Positions 43,301 through 50,674 of a stretch of DNA of 64,000 nt are shown here, one piece after another; position 1 is the first letter of the stretch, and every line of letters begins with the position of its first letter. The notes under the pieces were generated by a model. That model searched no databases and was not told the origin of the DNA. It saw nothing but the letters and a program-made list of their open reading frames with translations. This DNA is from Ampullaceana balthica (taxonomy: Eukaryota; Mollusca; Gastropoda; Lymnaeidae), in assembly GCA_944989445.1 (NCBI GenBank), contig CALYLW010000018.1, positions 842,430 through 906,429 on the forward strand. Reading direction: 5' to 3'. The translations under genes were made by a program, and so were the position numbers.

Positions 43301-45408
43301 AACTTAATACAACACAAAGATAACTTAATACAACACAAAGATAACTTAATACAACACAAAGATAACTTAATACAACACAAAGATAACTTAATACAACAAA
43401 AAGATAACTTAATACAACCATAAGATAACTTAATACAACACAAAGATAACTTAATACAACACAAAGATAACTTAATACAACACAAAGATAACTTAAAAAA
43501 CCATAAGATAACTTAATACAACCATAAGATAACTTAATACAACCATAAGATAACTTAATACAACACAAAGATAACTTAATACAACACAAAGATAACTTAA
43601 TACAACCATAAGAAAGACATATAATGATAACAACACTTTTCTTGTTCCTTATTCAAGAATATACACACACAAATTCTCATTCTTCCCGTCCGGAATTCCG
43701 ACGTGGGTTGGCTTGCCTGATGGAACCGGTAAAACCAACACTCTATCAACATTTAAAACCAACACTATCAACATTTAAAACCAACACTCTATCAACATTT
43801 AAAACCAACACTCTATCAACATTTAAAACCAACACTCTATCAACATTTAAAACCAACACTTCATAACATTGAAAACCAACACTCTTTCAACATTTAAAAC
43901 CAACACTTCATCAACATTTAAAACCAACACTTCATCAACATTTACAACTCTAATAAAAATGCCAGACTAGATATCTGCATTGCATTGTTTCTAACACGAT
44001 GAAAAATAAGCAAAGATGAAAATCTTAGCTTTGTGGCTGAAATATGGCATGTCTTGTTTGTATCTGACTACATTGCACAGTGTTGTCTGTTGATGTATGT
44101 TGTCTGTTTGTGTGTTGTGTATACTGTACGACAAACCAATGGACTGACTTTATTGACAGAATGCTGGAGCCACGTGACAGGTCCTGGGGTCTGAGTTTGG
44201 TGACGTTGGTGTATTTCCTAGGTGAGTACTGCAGGCAAGGTGAGACGTACCAGAGAGTGGGAGAGAGGAGGGAGGGGGGGAGTGTGAGAGAGGAGGGAGG
44301 GAGGGAGTGGGAGAGAGGAGGGAGAGTCTGTATGCAAAATATATGTATCTCGATGTTACCTGTCTGTATCTGAATGTCATTTATTCTTTTTTTCTAATGT
44401 TCTTTTTCGTTGACTACAAGTATCTATTTAGCGCACAGTTTGCTGTAATCTTATAGCCCAGCAATACTCTCAATATCCTACTCCTGTCGGAACCCTAAAC
44501 CTAATCCAATAAATACCAACCTCCACAACACCCTCCTTACACAGCCTCCATCTCAGCACAACGATGGTCGCAGGAGATCCTGGACTCTGTCGGATGTCTG
44601 TCCTCGATCAGCGGTAACTGTGTCCTGTACGATCGGCCGGCCATCAGGTGAGGCCCTCTACTTTAATCTATTAGATATTTTCATTAGCAATTGGAAACGA
44701 TTTGTTCTATAGGGGAAATCCAAAAACACTAGCAGCCTTCACACTCCGTGTTCTCGGCCCACACAAGTTGGTTGGAAAGTTTTTTTTTGTCACCATCGAA
44801 CTCATCCACTGTTGATATCGTAGGATAGGGGCCGTCCATAAATGACGTCACGCGATTTTAGCCGATTCACCCCCCCCCAAACCACCTCCCCAACTTTGAT
44901 GATCTAAACTTTTTATTTGGTCTTGTGTTTACACTATTTACAGCCATCTGATGAGTAGTGTGGATCTCGGTGTGTATGCCACCTTGTTGGTCGCTGCTCT
45001 GGTCGTCTATGGAGTATTTGAATTCAAGGTAGGTGATTTCCTGAATTTGTAACATACAATACAAAGGCGGACTTGCTCTCTCATCACCCATATAGTCATA
45101 ACTTTACCGTAGTAATACATATTTATTAAGTTTTTAAAAAAAATATTATAATTCATAAGCTGTTATGATAATTTTTTACTTTAACTTAAAGGCACTCAAG
45201 TTGAAATCAAACATATGAAGTCTGAAGACCCAGCAATCAACACAAGACAGATTAAAATAAAACACAAGTAATGAACCAACTCATACTCATAGGAAGTCAT
45301 GTAAAAAGGATTCTCCAAATAAGATCGTTACACACAAATATTAAAATTTGTCTTATAAATAATACACTTGTGTTACAGCTGGCAAGTGACAATCATTCTT
45401 GCAATTAG
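16211..45408 (+). CDS. Organic anion transporter polypeptide (SLCO/OATP family), ~17 exons
   Basis: A sodium-independent plasma-membrane transporter of the OATP/SLCO (SLC21) family; the substrate is unknown. Exons: 16211-16336, 16901-17095, 19699-19812, 20810-20952, 21215-21302, 30819-30954, 31383-31469, 32792-33017, 34269-34453, 36972-37133, 40810-~41021, ~41475-41591, 42099-42271, 44160-44221, 44545-44647, 44944-45028 and 45379-45408. The product is about 745 residues, close to family size. Twelve hydrophobic segments can be placed. The family signature near TM6 appears as DPRYVPAWW, the KD-x-P start of TM7 as IKDIPF, and the Kazal-type loop between TM9 and TM10 as CNC...PTCGDDGHTY...CYAGC. 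Phases match at every junction except the E11/E12 choice. Less certain are the first exon (no homology, but good frame and phase), exon 4's donor, and the 10-codon last exon. Five introns begin with tandem copies of the exon end and donor. Confidence 0.88.
16337..16388 (+). repeat. Duplicated exon 1 end and 5' splice site (38 bp, 2 copies)
   Basis: CTCCAGACGGCCAG/GTAATC at 16337 recurs as CTCCAGATGGCCAG/GTAATC at 16375, exactly 38 bp later. The second donor would leave phase 2 and so mismatch exon 2, which begins in phase 0; the first donor is therefore the functional one. Confidence 0.8.
16396..16600. mobile_element. Possible hAT-type element end
   Basis: CAGGGGCGGATTAAGACTGC is a sequence often seen at the ends of hAT-like MITEs. 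No matching right terminus was located, so the extent is a guess. Confidence 0.3.
16901..17095 (+). CDS. Transporter exon 2: TM1
   Basis: 65 codons in phase 0. An acidic linker (PKIEDEEQLDLRFGFWRFK) leads into TM1 (VFSLMTGAVAMLSVAGI). Acceptor TTTAAACTTTCAG, donor GTAAGT. Confidence 0.82.
17326..19262 (-). mobile_element. Decayed Ginger-like transposon with integrase-type transposase
   Basis: Perfect 17-bp terminal inverted repeats, TTACGGCCAAAGCCCGA at 17326 and its complement ending at 19261, bound a 1.9 kb element in transporter intron 2. On the minus strand, remnants read SQGSVERANEDVQNIMMTWK (18600 to 18540), then in a shifted frame HQSPYDAMFGLQSKC, then DAKFPP and VDRGRGDPRNIL (about 17990-17900). 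A Cys-rich tail with SKCHKSSSC-like text follows. This order matches the integrase core and C-terminus of KRAB-A-domain-containing protein 2-like (Ginger-type) transposases. Frameshifts and stops show it is dead. A SINE has inserted at 18625-18927, about where the preceding part of the integrase core would lie. Confidence 0.7.
18625..18927 (-). mobile_element. tRNA-derived SINE with pentanucleotide tail
   Basis: On the minus strand it starts GCGGTGGTCGAGTGGCAGCG (A-box-like) and carries GGTTTCGAATCC (B-box-like), a tRNA-like RNA polymerase III promoter. A body with the CGGGGCCTAGGGCTTCC block follows, and it ends with GGAGCGTCTGTATAGATAAG and (GATAA)n. A sister copy lies at 20113-20392. Confidence 0.8.
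19320..19640. repeat. Degenerate ~60-bp tandem repeat
   Basis: About five diverged units containing GGTCAAAGAAACTGGACCAA and ACAAACTGGGTCAAT, just upstream of transporter exon 3. The units are much more diverged than the other arrays in this gene. Confidence 0.65.
19699..19812 (+). CDS. Transporter exon 3: TM2
   Basis: 38 codons in phase 0: a hydrophilic lead, then TM2 with SIGVVISCLFFGYLG. Acceptor ATATTTCAG; donor AGT/GTAGGT. Confidence 0.8.
19813..19865 (+). repeat. Duplicated exon 3 end and 5' splice site (42 bp, 2 copies)
   Basis: GGCTACCTGGGAAGT/GTAGGT recurs 42 bp later as GGCTACCTGGGAAGT/GTGGGT (19855). Reading through to the second donor meets TAA after five codons, so only the first gives an open frame. 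Confidence 0.8.
20113..20392 (-). mobile_element. tRNA-derived SINE
   Basis: Same family and orientation as 18625-18927, with the GGAGCGTCTGTATAGATAAG end and a (GATAA) tail. The B-box region is damaged. Confidence 0.75.
20497..20797. repeat. 37-bp minisatellite next to an acceptor
   Basis: About eight copies of a 37-bp unit (CATGTTAAGTTCTATCTCCG, then TGTTACAATGTAACTGT). The array ends only about 12 bp before the exon 4 acceptor CTCTCACAG. Confidence 0.92.
20810..20952 (+). CDS. Transporter exon 4: TM3
   Basis: Starts FGKINIPVWIGIASF, the loop and TM3. Two donors are possible: 20915 (exon of 105 nt, phase 0) and 20953 (143 nt, phase 2). Only the second joins exon 5 in its open frame, so I use 20952 as the end. 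The last 12 codons are then made from a repeat unit (VSLVVHLANSFK). Confidence 0.65.
20915..21034 (+). repeat. 38-bp repeats of exon 4 end and donor, 4 copies
   Basis: The unit CCACTTGGCCAACCCATTCA plus AACT/GTAAGT and a short linker recurs with donors at 20915, 20953, 20991 and 21029, exactly 38 bp apart. The third and fourth lie beyond an in-frame TAA that overlaps the second donor. Confidence 0.88.
21215..21302 (+). CDS. Transporter exon 5: short extracellular segment
   Basis: One base plus 29 codons, including FYAMFLMCTDVSQQPPPTPE. This fits the Cys-containing loop between TM3 and TM4. Acceptor TTCCTATGTTATTAG; donor GAG/GTAAAC, phase 0, matching exon 6. Confidence 0.65.
21846..21918 (-). 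tRNA. tRNA-Val(UAC)-like pseudogene
   Basis: The minus strand reads TAGTGTAGTGGTTATCACGT (D-arm and A-box region), then CGCCTTACACG with anticodon TAC in a seven-base loop, then a weak T-arm (GAGTTCCAGC). The acceptor ends do not pair and the B box is degenerate, so this is a tRNA-derived relic rather than a working gene. Confidence 0.5.
22136..24171. mobile_element. Non-autonomous hAT-type element inserted in the Helitron
   Basis: The inverted ends TAGGGTTGCCAGATG and CATCTGGCAACCCTA are flanked by a perfect 8-bp target duplication, TGATGGAT (22128-22135 and 24172-24179). Internal CCGGACA/TGTCCGG subterminal motifs occur at both ends. No transposase was seen. A LINE fragment occupies 22547-23505. 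Confidence 0.85.
22547..23505 (-). mobile_element. 5'-truncated LINE with 11-bp target duplication
   Basis: Minus-strand fragments in several frames: FGLTISFKKTNVMAQDA, VLSTLLYASESWTLYSRQE, RQLRWLGHVRRLEDG and WEELAGDRYRWRQAL, ending in a CX2C...H-type finger (CQKCSKDCHSRVDLYSH). Perfect ATAGCAAGATT duplications flank it (22536-22546 and 23506-23516). Stops and frameshifts make it non-functional. Confidence 0.85.
24847..29460 (-). repeat. Higher-order tandem array, ~838-bp period of five ~167-bp units
   Basis: The marker GCTTCCACCTACACGG starts at 24847, 25685, 26523, 27360, 28197 and 29037, giving five nearly identical 837-840-bp periods. Each holds five different subunits related to those of the Helitron at 5038-7568. 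Less regular subunits flank the array to about 24300 and 30500. The repeated short open frames are a consequence of the repeats. Confidence 0.85.
30513..30719. mobile_element. hAT MITE
   Basis: CAGGGGTCTCCAAACG at the left and GTTTGGAGACTAC at the right are imperfect inverted ends. GTATAGAT and GCATAGAT flank it as an 8-bp target duplication with one mismatch. It sits at the last bases of the Helitron. Confidence 0.8.
30819..30954 (+). CDS. Transporter exon 6: TM4
   Basis: DDVVYAIFTMAHAACGLLLP then APIYIDNN matches the conserved OATP TM4 pattern (YA-x-F, then P-x-x-x-L-x-x-x-YIDDN). It ends in phase 1 at G/GTTTTA. Confidence 0.88.
31383..31469 (+). CDS. Transporter exon 7: TM5
   Basis: GIFIILSELAPISAIGGGGF corresponds to the glycine-rich 'gP-x-x-G' TM5 of OATPs. 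Phase 1 in, phase 1 out; acceptor after a C-tract, donor AAAG/GTAATG. Confidence 0.88.
31508..32075. repeat. Degenerate telomere-like (TTAGGG/TTAGAG/TTAGTG) array
   Basis: Mixed TTAGGG, TTAGAG and TTAGTG hexamers at 31508-31538 and 31820-32075, split by a MITE. The mixed hexamers suggest an old interstitial tract or a local simple repeat rather than a chromosome end. Confidence 0.85.
31539..31819. mobile_element. MITE inserted in the telomere-like array
   Basis: It begins CATGGGCGTCGCTAGGAA and ends CCCTACGCCCATG, imperfect inverted ends with G- and C-rich subterminal runs. TTAGGGTT on both sides could be an 8-bp duplication or simply the host repeat. Confidence 0.65.
32792..33017 (+). CDS. 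Transporter exon 8: OATP signature and TM6
   Basis: ETELNVLDPRYVPAWWIPVL carries the family signature D-x-R-[WY]-x-x-AWW just before TM6 (YGAFLCLIGYSIAGF), then the basic FPRRLVPKHQ start of the cytosolic loop. Phase 1 in, phase 2 out. Confidence 0.95.
33179..33448. mobile_element. hAT MITE in transporter intron 8
   Basis: GGTGCTTCTCAAACTTTTTA at the left and AACTTTGAGAACCACTG at the right are inverted hAT-type ends. Internal GGACCGGCGG and GCACTGGCCGGC blocks are typical of this family. No clear target duplication. Confidence 0.65.
33876..34145. mobile_element. MITE with GGGGCCGTCCATAAA ends
   Basis: GGGGCCGTCCATAAAGTACG and GTGACATACTTTATGGACGGCCCC-type ends are inverted repeats of about 25 bp with CGTGACGTCACG-like subterminal motifs. 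Related copies: 57871-59305, and a solo end at 44829. The superfamily is not assigned. Confidence 0.8.
34269..34453 (+). CDS. Transporter exon 9: cytosolic loop before TM7
   Basis: Continues the loop (SRKENFYNQLQDVGL to GIISGIK) and ends AAA G at a GTACTT donor in phase 1. Joined to exon 10 it gives IKDIPF, the conserved K-D/E-x-P motif at the start of TM7. This identifies the first donor as the ancestral one. Confidence 0.88.
34454..36028 (+). repeat. 39-bp array of exon 9 end plus donor, 41 donors
   Basis: Forty units of exactly 39 bp (donors at 34454 to 36014 in steps of 39) each end GGGATAAAAG/GTACTT and encode GTYSVSGSTSGIK in the exon's frame. The first stop (TAA at 35629-35631) comes after 30 units, so 31 donors are in phase. 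The remaining units lie beyond the stop. Substitutions are few and there are no indels. Confidence 0.95.
36578..36725. mobile_element. Possible MITE with TACCGGAT ends
   Basis: GGGTACCGGATTTCGG at the left and GAATCCGGTACAGCCCT at the right are partly inverted, with several internal CCGG motifs. The extent is uncertain. Confidence 0.4.
36972..37133 (+). CDS. Transporter exon 10: TM7
   Basis: DIPFQLYRVMVNPALVLFLV matches the OATP 'L-x-x-N-P' entry to TM7, followed by more hydrophobic sequence and IFEYGVSVTTSGFG. Acceptor TTTGCAG, donor GGAA/GTGAGT, phase 1. Confidence 0.9.
37322..37790. repeat. 21-bp minisatellite
   Basis: About 21 copies of TATATAACAGATTAGATTG plus TA. Because the unit is a multiple of three it leaves a long open frame (repeating DCIYNRL), which has no splice context. 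Confidence 0.93.
37780..38012. repeat. 42-bp minisatellite derived from the 21-bp unit
   Basis: About five copies of ATAACAGATTAGATTGTATA followed by TAACAAATACATGTTTGAAT and two bases. Half of each unit matches the preceding 21-bp array. Confidence 0.85.
38507..38572. repeat. ~25-bp triple repeat
   Basis: Three copies of ACGGTAGTTTTGTGTCTGTC followed by CAGTA, with small differences. Confidence 0.75.
39051..40784. repeat. 34-bp minisatellite, 51 copies
   Basis: AAACGTTTATCCACTATCCA then CACATCACTAAACT, repeated with no indels: the first unit starts at 39051 and the last at 40751, exactly 50 x 34 bp apart. The main variant positions are TTATCC/TTAGCC and TATCC/TATGC. The array ends about 25 bp before the exon 11 acceptor. 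Confidence 0.97.
40810..41021 (+). CDS. Transporter exon 11: TM8 and TM9
   Basis: IPSMVSNIVGMIVSAVICS is TM8 and HALLILASYFLCSVFASFYF is TM9. The start of the extracellular loop follows (TSCKNVDVIGLESPLY, resembling 'iaGv-x-x-PY'). The donor is not clear: TTT/GTCTAG at 41022 gives phase 0 and fits the acceptor at 41474, while TT/GTACGA at 40997 gives phase 2 and fits the better acceptor at 41461. An in-frame TAG follows at 41025. Confidence 0.85.
41475..41591 (+). CDS. Transporter exon 12: Kazal-type loop
   Basis: PVVTKPCNCPNYLPYPTCGD then DGHTYLSPCYAGC is the Kazal-like domain specific to the OATP family. An alternative acceptor at 41461 after a strong pyrimidine tract would add GSPQ. Donor TTC/GTGAGT, phase 0. 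Confidence 0.92.
41640..41830. repeat. 24-bp minisatellite
   Basis: About seven copies of ACACACTGGGACAACACACAC-type units starting about 50 bp after the exon 12 donor. Confidence 0.85.
42099..42271 (+). CDS. Transporter exon 13: end of Kazal loop, TM10
   Basis: Cys residues (NCTLLN, VCPPGC) complete the extracellular loop. TM10 is FIGFVLISTLVTMTGQMAVL, followed by PRNILLLR, matching the 'P-x-x-x-LR' pattern of OATPs. It ends AG in phase 2. Confidence 0.93.
42272..42690 (+). repeat. 47-bp array of exon 13 end plus donor, 9 copies
   Basis: Donors TTGAG/GTAATT stand at 42272 and every 47 bp to 42648. Reading through the first donor gives AGG TAA, so only the first is usable for an open frame. 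Confidence 0.92.
42800..43612. repeat. 20-bp minisatellite
   Basis: About 40 copies of ACACAAAGATAACTTAATAC with an ACCATAAG variant and rare 1-2-bp indels. Confidence 0.95.
43735..43950. repeat. ~24-bp minisatellite
   Basis: About nine copies of AACATTTAAAACCAACACTC plus TATC, with TTCATC variants. Confidence 0.9.
44160..44221 (+). CDS. Transporter exon 14: TM11
   Basis: MLEPRDRSWGLSLVTLVYFL. The E-P-x-D-R-S lead matches the conserved sequence entering TM11. Phase 2 in (AG+A = Arg), phase 1 out. Confidence 0.85.
44545..44647 (+). CDS. Transporter exon 15: loop between TM11 and TM12
   Basis: ASISAQRWSQEILDSVGCLS then GNCVLYDRPAIR. The G-x-C-x-x-YD pattern is family-like, but the usual IPxPixxG...D segment is poorly conserved, so this loop is divergent. 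Phases fit on both sides. Confidence 0.8.
44829..44880. mobile_element. Solo end of a GGGGCCGTCCATAAA element
   Basis: GGGGCCGTCCATAAATGACG with TCACGCGATTTT follows an intronic sequence. No right end was found before exon 16. Confidence 0.6.
44944..45028 (+). CDS. Transporter exon 16: TM12
   Basis: HLMSSVDLGVYATLLVAALV then VYGVFEFK is TM12. Acceptor TTTACAG; donor AAG/GTAGGT, phase 0, so at least one more exon is needed. Confidence 0.85.
45379..45408 (+). CDS. Possible last transporter exon: 9 residues and stop
   Basis: After TTGTGTTACAG the frame reads LASDNHSCN and stops with TAG, in the phase required by exon 16. It is very short, so splice-site agreement is the only support. Confidence 0.45.
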   Translation: MASDNHSCN

Positions 45409-45465
45409 TTACTATACAGCAATAACAAAATTTATAATTAATATACCCTTACACCATGGTTTAAT

Positions 45466-45880
45466 ATGCTGTTTTATAATGAAAGGAAAATTGAGCTAAT
45501 TTCTAGTTATTATGAAAGGAATATTGATGTTATTTCTAGTTATTATGAAAGGAATATTGATGTTATTTCTAGTTATTATGAAAGGAATATTGAGCTAATT
45601 TCTAGTTATTATGAAAGGAATATTGAGCTAATTTCTAGTTACATGTATTATGAAAGGAATATTGAGCTAATTTCTAGTTACATGTATTATGAAAGGAATA
45701 TTGAGCTAATTTCTAGTTACATGTATTATGAAAGGAATATTGAGCTAATTTCTAGTTACATGTATTATGAAAGGAATATTGAGCTAATTTCTAGTTACAT
45801 GTATTATGAAAGGAATATTGAGCTAATTTCTAGTTACATGTATTATGAAAGGAATATTGAGCTAATTTATACACATTAAA
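45466..45880. repeat. 30/36-bp minisatellite
   Basis: About 12 copies of TATTATGAAAGGAATATTGA plus a linker; the later copies carry an extra TACATG. The unit is a multiple of three and leaves a long open frame (repeating YYERNIELISS) without gene context. Confidence 0.88.
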
Positions 45881-46745
45881 AACATCCACTAGTATCAATA
45901 TCTAGAAATGAGTTTTCTAATAATAGCAATGTATATTATTTAAATATTATTTGGATTATCCAAATTAAATATAGGAATTGTTATATTTCAAATGTAGGCA
46001 CATTTTATTTTGTTAAATTACAGGGTAATATAAGAACAAAATAACATTATATAATTGATTATTTTAAAAATTACTAATTCATGTTAGAGTTTTGGACCAG
46101 GTATACACATCAAGTCTTAAACAAACTTATGACTTGGTGTGTAGGTGTGTGATTGTATGTTATTTGGAATATATTGGATAGCATTAAAGAAAACTACTTT
46201 CCTGTCACTCTGTTTTTCTCTCTATGTACTATTACCTCTCAGTAACATTTCTATACTTAGCTATAGATTATCTAATACTTAGCTATACATTATCTACTGA
46301 CAAGCCCCAAATAACCTAATAAAAACAGAAAATAAACAGAACTATAATAGTAATAGTGAAACAACACTTTTTTTTTCTCTTGTCAGCAATGTATGACGTA
46401 GCTGATGGTATATGTTCTAGTTAGTTGCATTTACTTTTATAACTTTAAGTTGTTGTTTTTTAAATACATGTAGTAATAAAAATGTATATCCTCTCGTATC
46501 ACATTATGAATATGATTCAAATACACAGGAAAGATAACTCTTGGAGACAATCCTTGCAGAGTTCAAATATTGATACCTGAGGATTTTCTCACAACAGCAA
46601 TAACTGGAATACAATTTTAAAAATAAAGTTTTGACAATTATAACAAAAAAGTTTCTCGTCAGTATTAGATTTTTTTTTCCTCATTCAACTGTCATGTCTA
46701 ACAAATAACAATGTTAATAAGCCTCGTTACTAAAAAATTTCATGT
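45881..46745. other. No gene recognised
   Basis: AT-rich intergenic sequence downstream of the transporter. I see no supported features. Confidence 0.5.
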
Positions 46746-46749
46746 TATT

Positions 46750-47020
46750 TCTGTTTGAATGTAACATGCAACATGTCTTTGTAGACATTTGAGATGGTGT
46801 CAGAAGGCCCTGAGTCACTAAGGCTCTTATAGAACCCCTCGGGGAATTCCCCGGTAACCTTCTCCCCTCCACCAAGGAGAGCTAGCCGACGGGGACACCC
46901 CCGAGACGACCCCCTAGAAGAGAAGGTCGTCTGGGCAGATGGCAACCGCACAAGTCGACCTAGTCTGCCTCTCAAGGGAGCTTCCACCTTTCTTTGTAGA
47001 CAGCACGTTCCATGTCTATA
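46750..47020. other. GC-rich unassigned segment
   Basis: A compositionally distinct stretch (CCTCGGGGAATTCCCCGG, then GGGGACACCCCCGAGACGAC) just before the hAT element. It looks like a mobile-element piece, but I do not recognise the family. Confidence 0.35.
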
Positions 47021-47035
47021 AAAAATGCCATGACC

Positions 47036-49205
47036 AGTGGCGTAGCTGGGGGGGGGGCGGTCCGCCCCGGGCGACACTCATTAGGGGGCGGCATTTGTGG
47101 GCATTTGAAAAATACAACCATTTCCGACAACCGCCCTTTTTCTTTTGAAGGGAGAAAACCAAGGTGAAACAATAATATTTGTAATTTCGAGTCTTAATTA
47201 ACGGATTCGCACAACATTTTTTTGATTGCATAGTGGATATTATAACTTAAGCAAAACCGTTCAAAAATTTTTTAATCGCTCAAAAAAGGTATCCATTTCT
47301 TTGGAAAACTAATCGGTATAAGTCATAGATGACTCTTTTATAAGAAAAGTACGCAAAAACATCACCGCTGGGCCGAATAATATGTGCTTTTAATATCGCC
47401 ACGACAGTTTGTACGTGGAATTTTGACATCCGCAGAATGATGCACGAACACGTACCTAAAGGCATGGTGGTTCAAATATTGTGTTTAACTTGCAAGTAGT
47501 AATTTATATTACTGTTTTAGTTTTTAGAAAATTATTCTAAGGTAAGTTATTAAAAATTAAATTTATTTTGTTTTATTGCATTAAAGTAGCACTAATAATT
47601 TTGTGTTTTTTTTAAATTAAAATACTGTTATTCATTAAACATGTTACGCCTATCCAATTAAAGTAATGTGTAAATAATTTGAATTTGTCTATTTTATGGA
47701 AAATTATTAAGATTTATGACAAGAATATGTAAATATTCAAATTTCCTCTGATAATAAACACCACAATAGGCATACTAATTTCGAAAAAGACATACTTTAA
47801 AATTTCAATCGTCTTGGAAAAATTGACATCTGAAGAAGTAACTAGGAAATCGAGATCAGATGCTGGAATTTTACTCAATTTAATGTAATCTTTTTCTTTA
47901 CTATGTTATCTCAATTTATGGGAACCCGTCATTTTTTAAATTAATGCAAAGCCATTGCATGGAACAAAGAGATGTGCTAATACAAAATGCTGTTATATGA
48001 GCCAAACAATTTGTGAAGAGATGGAAATATCAACTGAACGCCGAGTTCGAAGGAGAAAAAAATATGAGTAGGGAAAATTCAGAAGACGTTGTTCTACTTT
48101 TAGAACAAGAAGTACAACGAGAAATATTTTTATACATGGATGGAATTATGAAAGAAAATAAAAGAACGCTTTGATGACTTGCATGTCCTTGCAAGAAAAT
48201 ATTCGTAATACCATGTAACCTACTAAATGAAGCATTTGAACATCAAATAAATTACTTTATTGACATTGATAAAGAACAGTTCAATATGGAAAGAAAAAGG
48301 ATCCAGGTTTTTATGGCTGTACTGTACCTACACTACAAGAAGAAGCATTAAGTTAGAAAACCGGGGGAAAAGGCCCCTTGATCTATTAAAATGTATTCAA
48401 CAATATAGATCCTCCACTCTGAGCTAGCCAAATGAAAGAGGACTACAGGCCGGCCTCACCTCCGTTACAAAGATGTCTTCAAGAGACACCTCAAAGCTAT
48501 TGGCATCGACATAAATAGCTGGGAGGAACTCGCTGGGGACAAGTACAGATGGAGACAGGCGTTGACTGCCGGGCTAGACGCAGGATAAAGAGACCTGTGG
48601 CAGGTAGCAGACGTGGACCGCCTAATAAAGAGGAAAAGGAGAGCAAATCAGCCAGCTACAGGTGCTGCCATCCAGTGTCAGAAGTGCGGCAAAGGCTGCC
48701 ATTCGCGAGTGGGCTTGTACAGCCACAACAGAAGCTGCGGGGCCATGCGCGAGGATCCCCCAGGGGCACAGAAACTTCCGTCGTCTTACGAGACACAAGG
48801 AAGCTAACAACAACAACATAGATTGGAGAATTCTGTACCCAACATTGTAATTTTGCTATGAATTTTTCAACTATTGCTACCAGTGTCGCTAGTTATGAAA
48901 GGAGCTTCTCAAAACTGAAGTTGATGAAAAAAATATATTCATTCCACAATGAGCGATTAAAGTAAACACAATCTTGCAATACTGTACATTACATAGTCCA
49001 CAGAACAAGATTTTACAGATAATTTTAATAGTATAATACACGATTTTTCTATTATGAAAGTAAATGTGTAAATACTTTCTTTGTTTGTAAAAAAAAATCA
49101 TTTATTTATAAATAAAAAATAAAAGAATAGTGATTGGTAATGTTTTTTGTGTGTAATTTTGGAATGTTTTGTCTCATTGGGTGGGGAGGGACGACCTGCT
49201 ACCTC
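47036..49205 (+). mobile_element. Decayed hAT transposon with ZMYM-type transposase
   Basis: Begins CAGTGGCGTAGCTGGGGGGG, a typical end of this hAT group. The candidate right end is GCTACCTCAGT near 49205. Broken reading frames on the plus strand give EDVVLLLEQEVQREIFLYMD (48085-48145), then KERFDDLHVLARKYS, and near the end VASYERSFSKLKLMKK, the hAT C-terminal dimerisation motif (48888-48935). Frameshifts and stops are numerous. A LINE fragment is inserted at 48411-48817. Confidence 0.7.
48411..48817 (+). mobile_element. LINE 3' fragment inserted in the hAT element
   Basis: HLRYKDVFKRHLKAIGIDIN, WEELAGDKYRWRQAL and a finger CQKCGKGCHSRVGLYSHNRSC-like end. Same family as 22547-23505, ending in (AAC)n. 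ATAGAT flanks both sides as a short target duplication. Confidence 0.8.
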
Positions 49206-49348
49206 AGTAACTTTCCTGTGGCCTTTATAATAGTATCTTGTATTATGTTAATTTGTATTTATATGTATATAATCTTATGCGGCCTCTTTAATTACTGCTT
49301 ACATAAATATGGCATGCAATGGTAAACATGTTCCCCACCTTTACTTTG

Positions 49349-49905
49349 TTTCAATTACAATTGTTTGCTGACTTTGCTGATGATCTTGCCCTTCTTGCAC
49401 ATACCCAACAGCAGATGCAGGAGAAAACAAACATTGTCGCAGCCACTTCTGCAAGCATGGGTCTCAACATTCACAAAGGGAAGAGTAAAATCCTCAAGGT
49501 TAATGCCACCAGTACATCACCCATTATGCTTGAAGGAGAAGCCCTTGAGGAGGTGGACAGTTTTGTTTACCTTGGCAGCGTGGTAGATAAACAAGGTGGT
49601 ACAGATGCGGACGTCAAAATAAGGATCGGAAAAGCAAGAGCAGCCTTCCAGCAACTCAAGAATGTTTGGGTCTCTAACAACTTAGGCAGCAAGTTAAAAG
49701 TAAGGATTTTTAACGCTATGGTAAAACCTGTGCTGCTATATGGAGCCGAGACATGGAGAACAACGGCCGTAAACTTGACCAGAATCCAGTCCTTCATCAA
49801 CAACTGTTTAAGAAGGATCCTCAGAATTCACTGGCCAGACAAAATCAGCAACCAGGAACTGTGGCAGCGGACAAAACAGAAGCCCATTGAGGAAGAGATT
49901 CATCC
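49349..49905 (+). mobile_element. LINE reverse-transcriptase fragment
   Basis: Starts at the FADDLALLAHTQQQMQEKT catalytic motif. It continues through GLNIHKGKSKILKVN, VDSFVYLGSVVDKQGG and LLYGAETWRT to SNQELWQRT. Open over about 185 codons but truncated at both ends; the right side is cut by repeat family X near 49905. Same family as 62215-64000. Confidence 0.85.
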
Positions 49906-50600
49906 AATATCTATCTGTGGTAAATTTTTGAGTTCTCTAGGACCATCAGAAATGGTTTAATTTTACGTTGGCAGATTTGATAAATTGCGGACAGACAGAC
50001 ACGAAAGCAAGTATATAATAAAATATAGATAAACTAAAAAGTTCAATAATTTAATAACGGTACATTCGTTCGATCTGACATTTTGATACAATGCATTGTC
50101 ATCCATTATCTATCTGTAGTAAAATTTTGAGATCTCTAAGATAATCAGAAGTGGTTTAATTTTACGTTGGCAGATATGAAAAATTGTGGACAGACAAACC
50201 AACAAACAATGCCACAGGAACGAAAGCGAGTTAATAATAAGTAAAATGTTAAAACAATCTTTTTTTAAAAAGGACACGCTTTTATTTACAAACATTTACA
50301 GACTGAAACGCGCTGATCTCCCCTGCCCTTGATGTAAACACGGAATTTGGTAAACGATGGCTGGAGTGAAACCAGTGAGCCGTGGAGGTCAACTCTAGCA
50401 GACGACTATACATTCTAAATAGTGATAAATATAGATAAACTAAAAATTGATTTATTTAATTACGGTACATTCGATCGATCTGAAATTTTGATACAATGCA
50501 ATGTCATCCAAGATCTATCTGTGATGAAGTTTTGAGATCTCTTGGACCATCAGAAGTGGTTTAATTTTACATTTCAAGATTTGAAGGAAGGATGGATGGA
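49905..50600. repeat. Dispersed repeat family X, two or three copies
   Basis: Blocks ATCAGAAGTGGTTTAATTTT, GGCAGAT and TACATTCGATCGATCTGAAA recur at 49915-50100, 50100-50300 and 50405-50600, in inverse orientation to 10795-11000. Confidence 0.6.
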
Positions 50601-50674
50601 TGGATACAACATACAAACAATGTGACTTAAATAAAAGCGTGTAATAAAAACGTGGTAAAATGTAAAGCTTTATT

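Noticed and set aside
42612..43589. Cysteine- and leucine-rich open frames on the minus strand
   Set aside because: Product of the 20-bp satellite inside a transporter intron.
46745..47077. 110-codon minus-strand frame through the GC-rich segment
   Set aside because: It crosses the start of the hAT element and has no recognised domain, so I left it as an unassigned segment.
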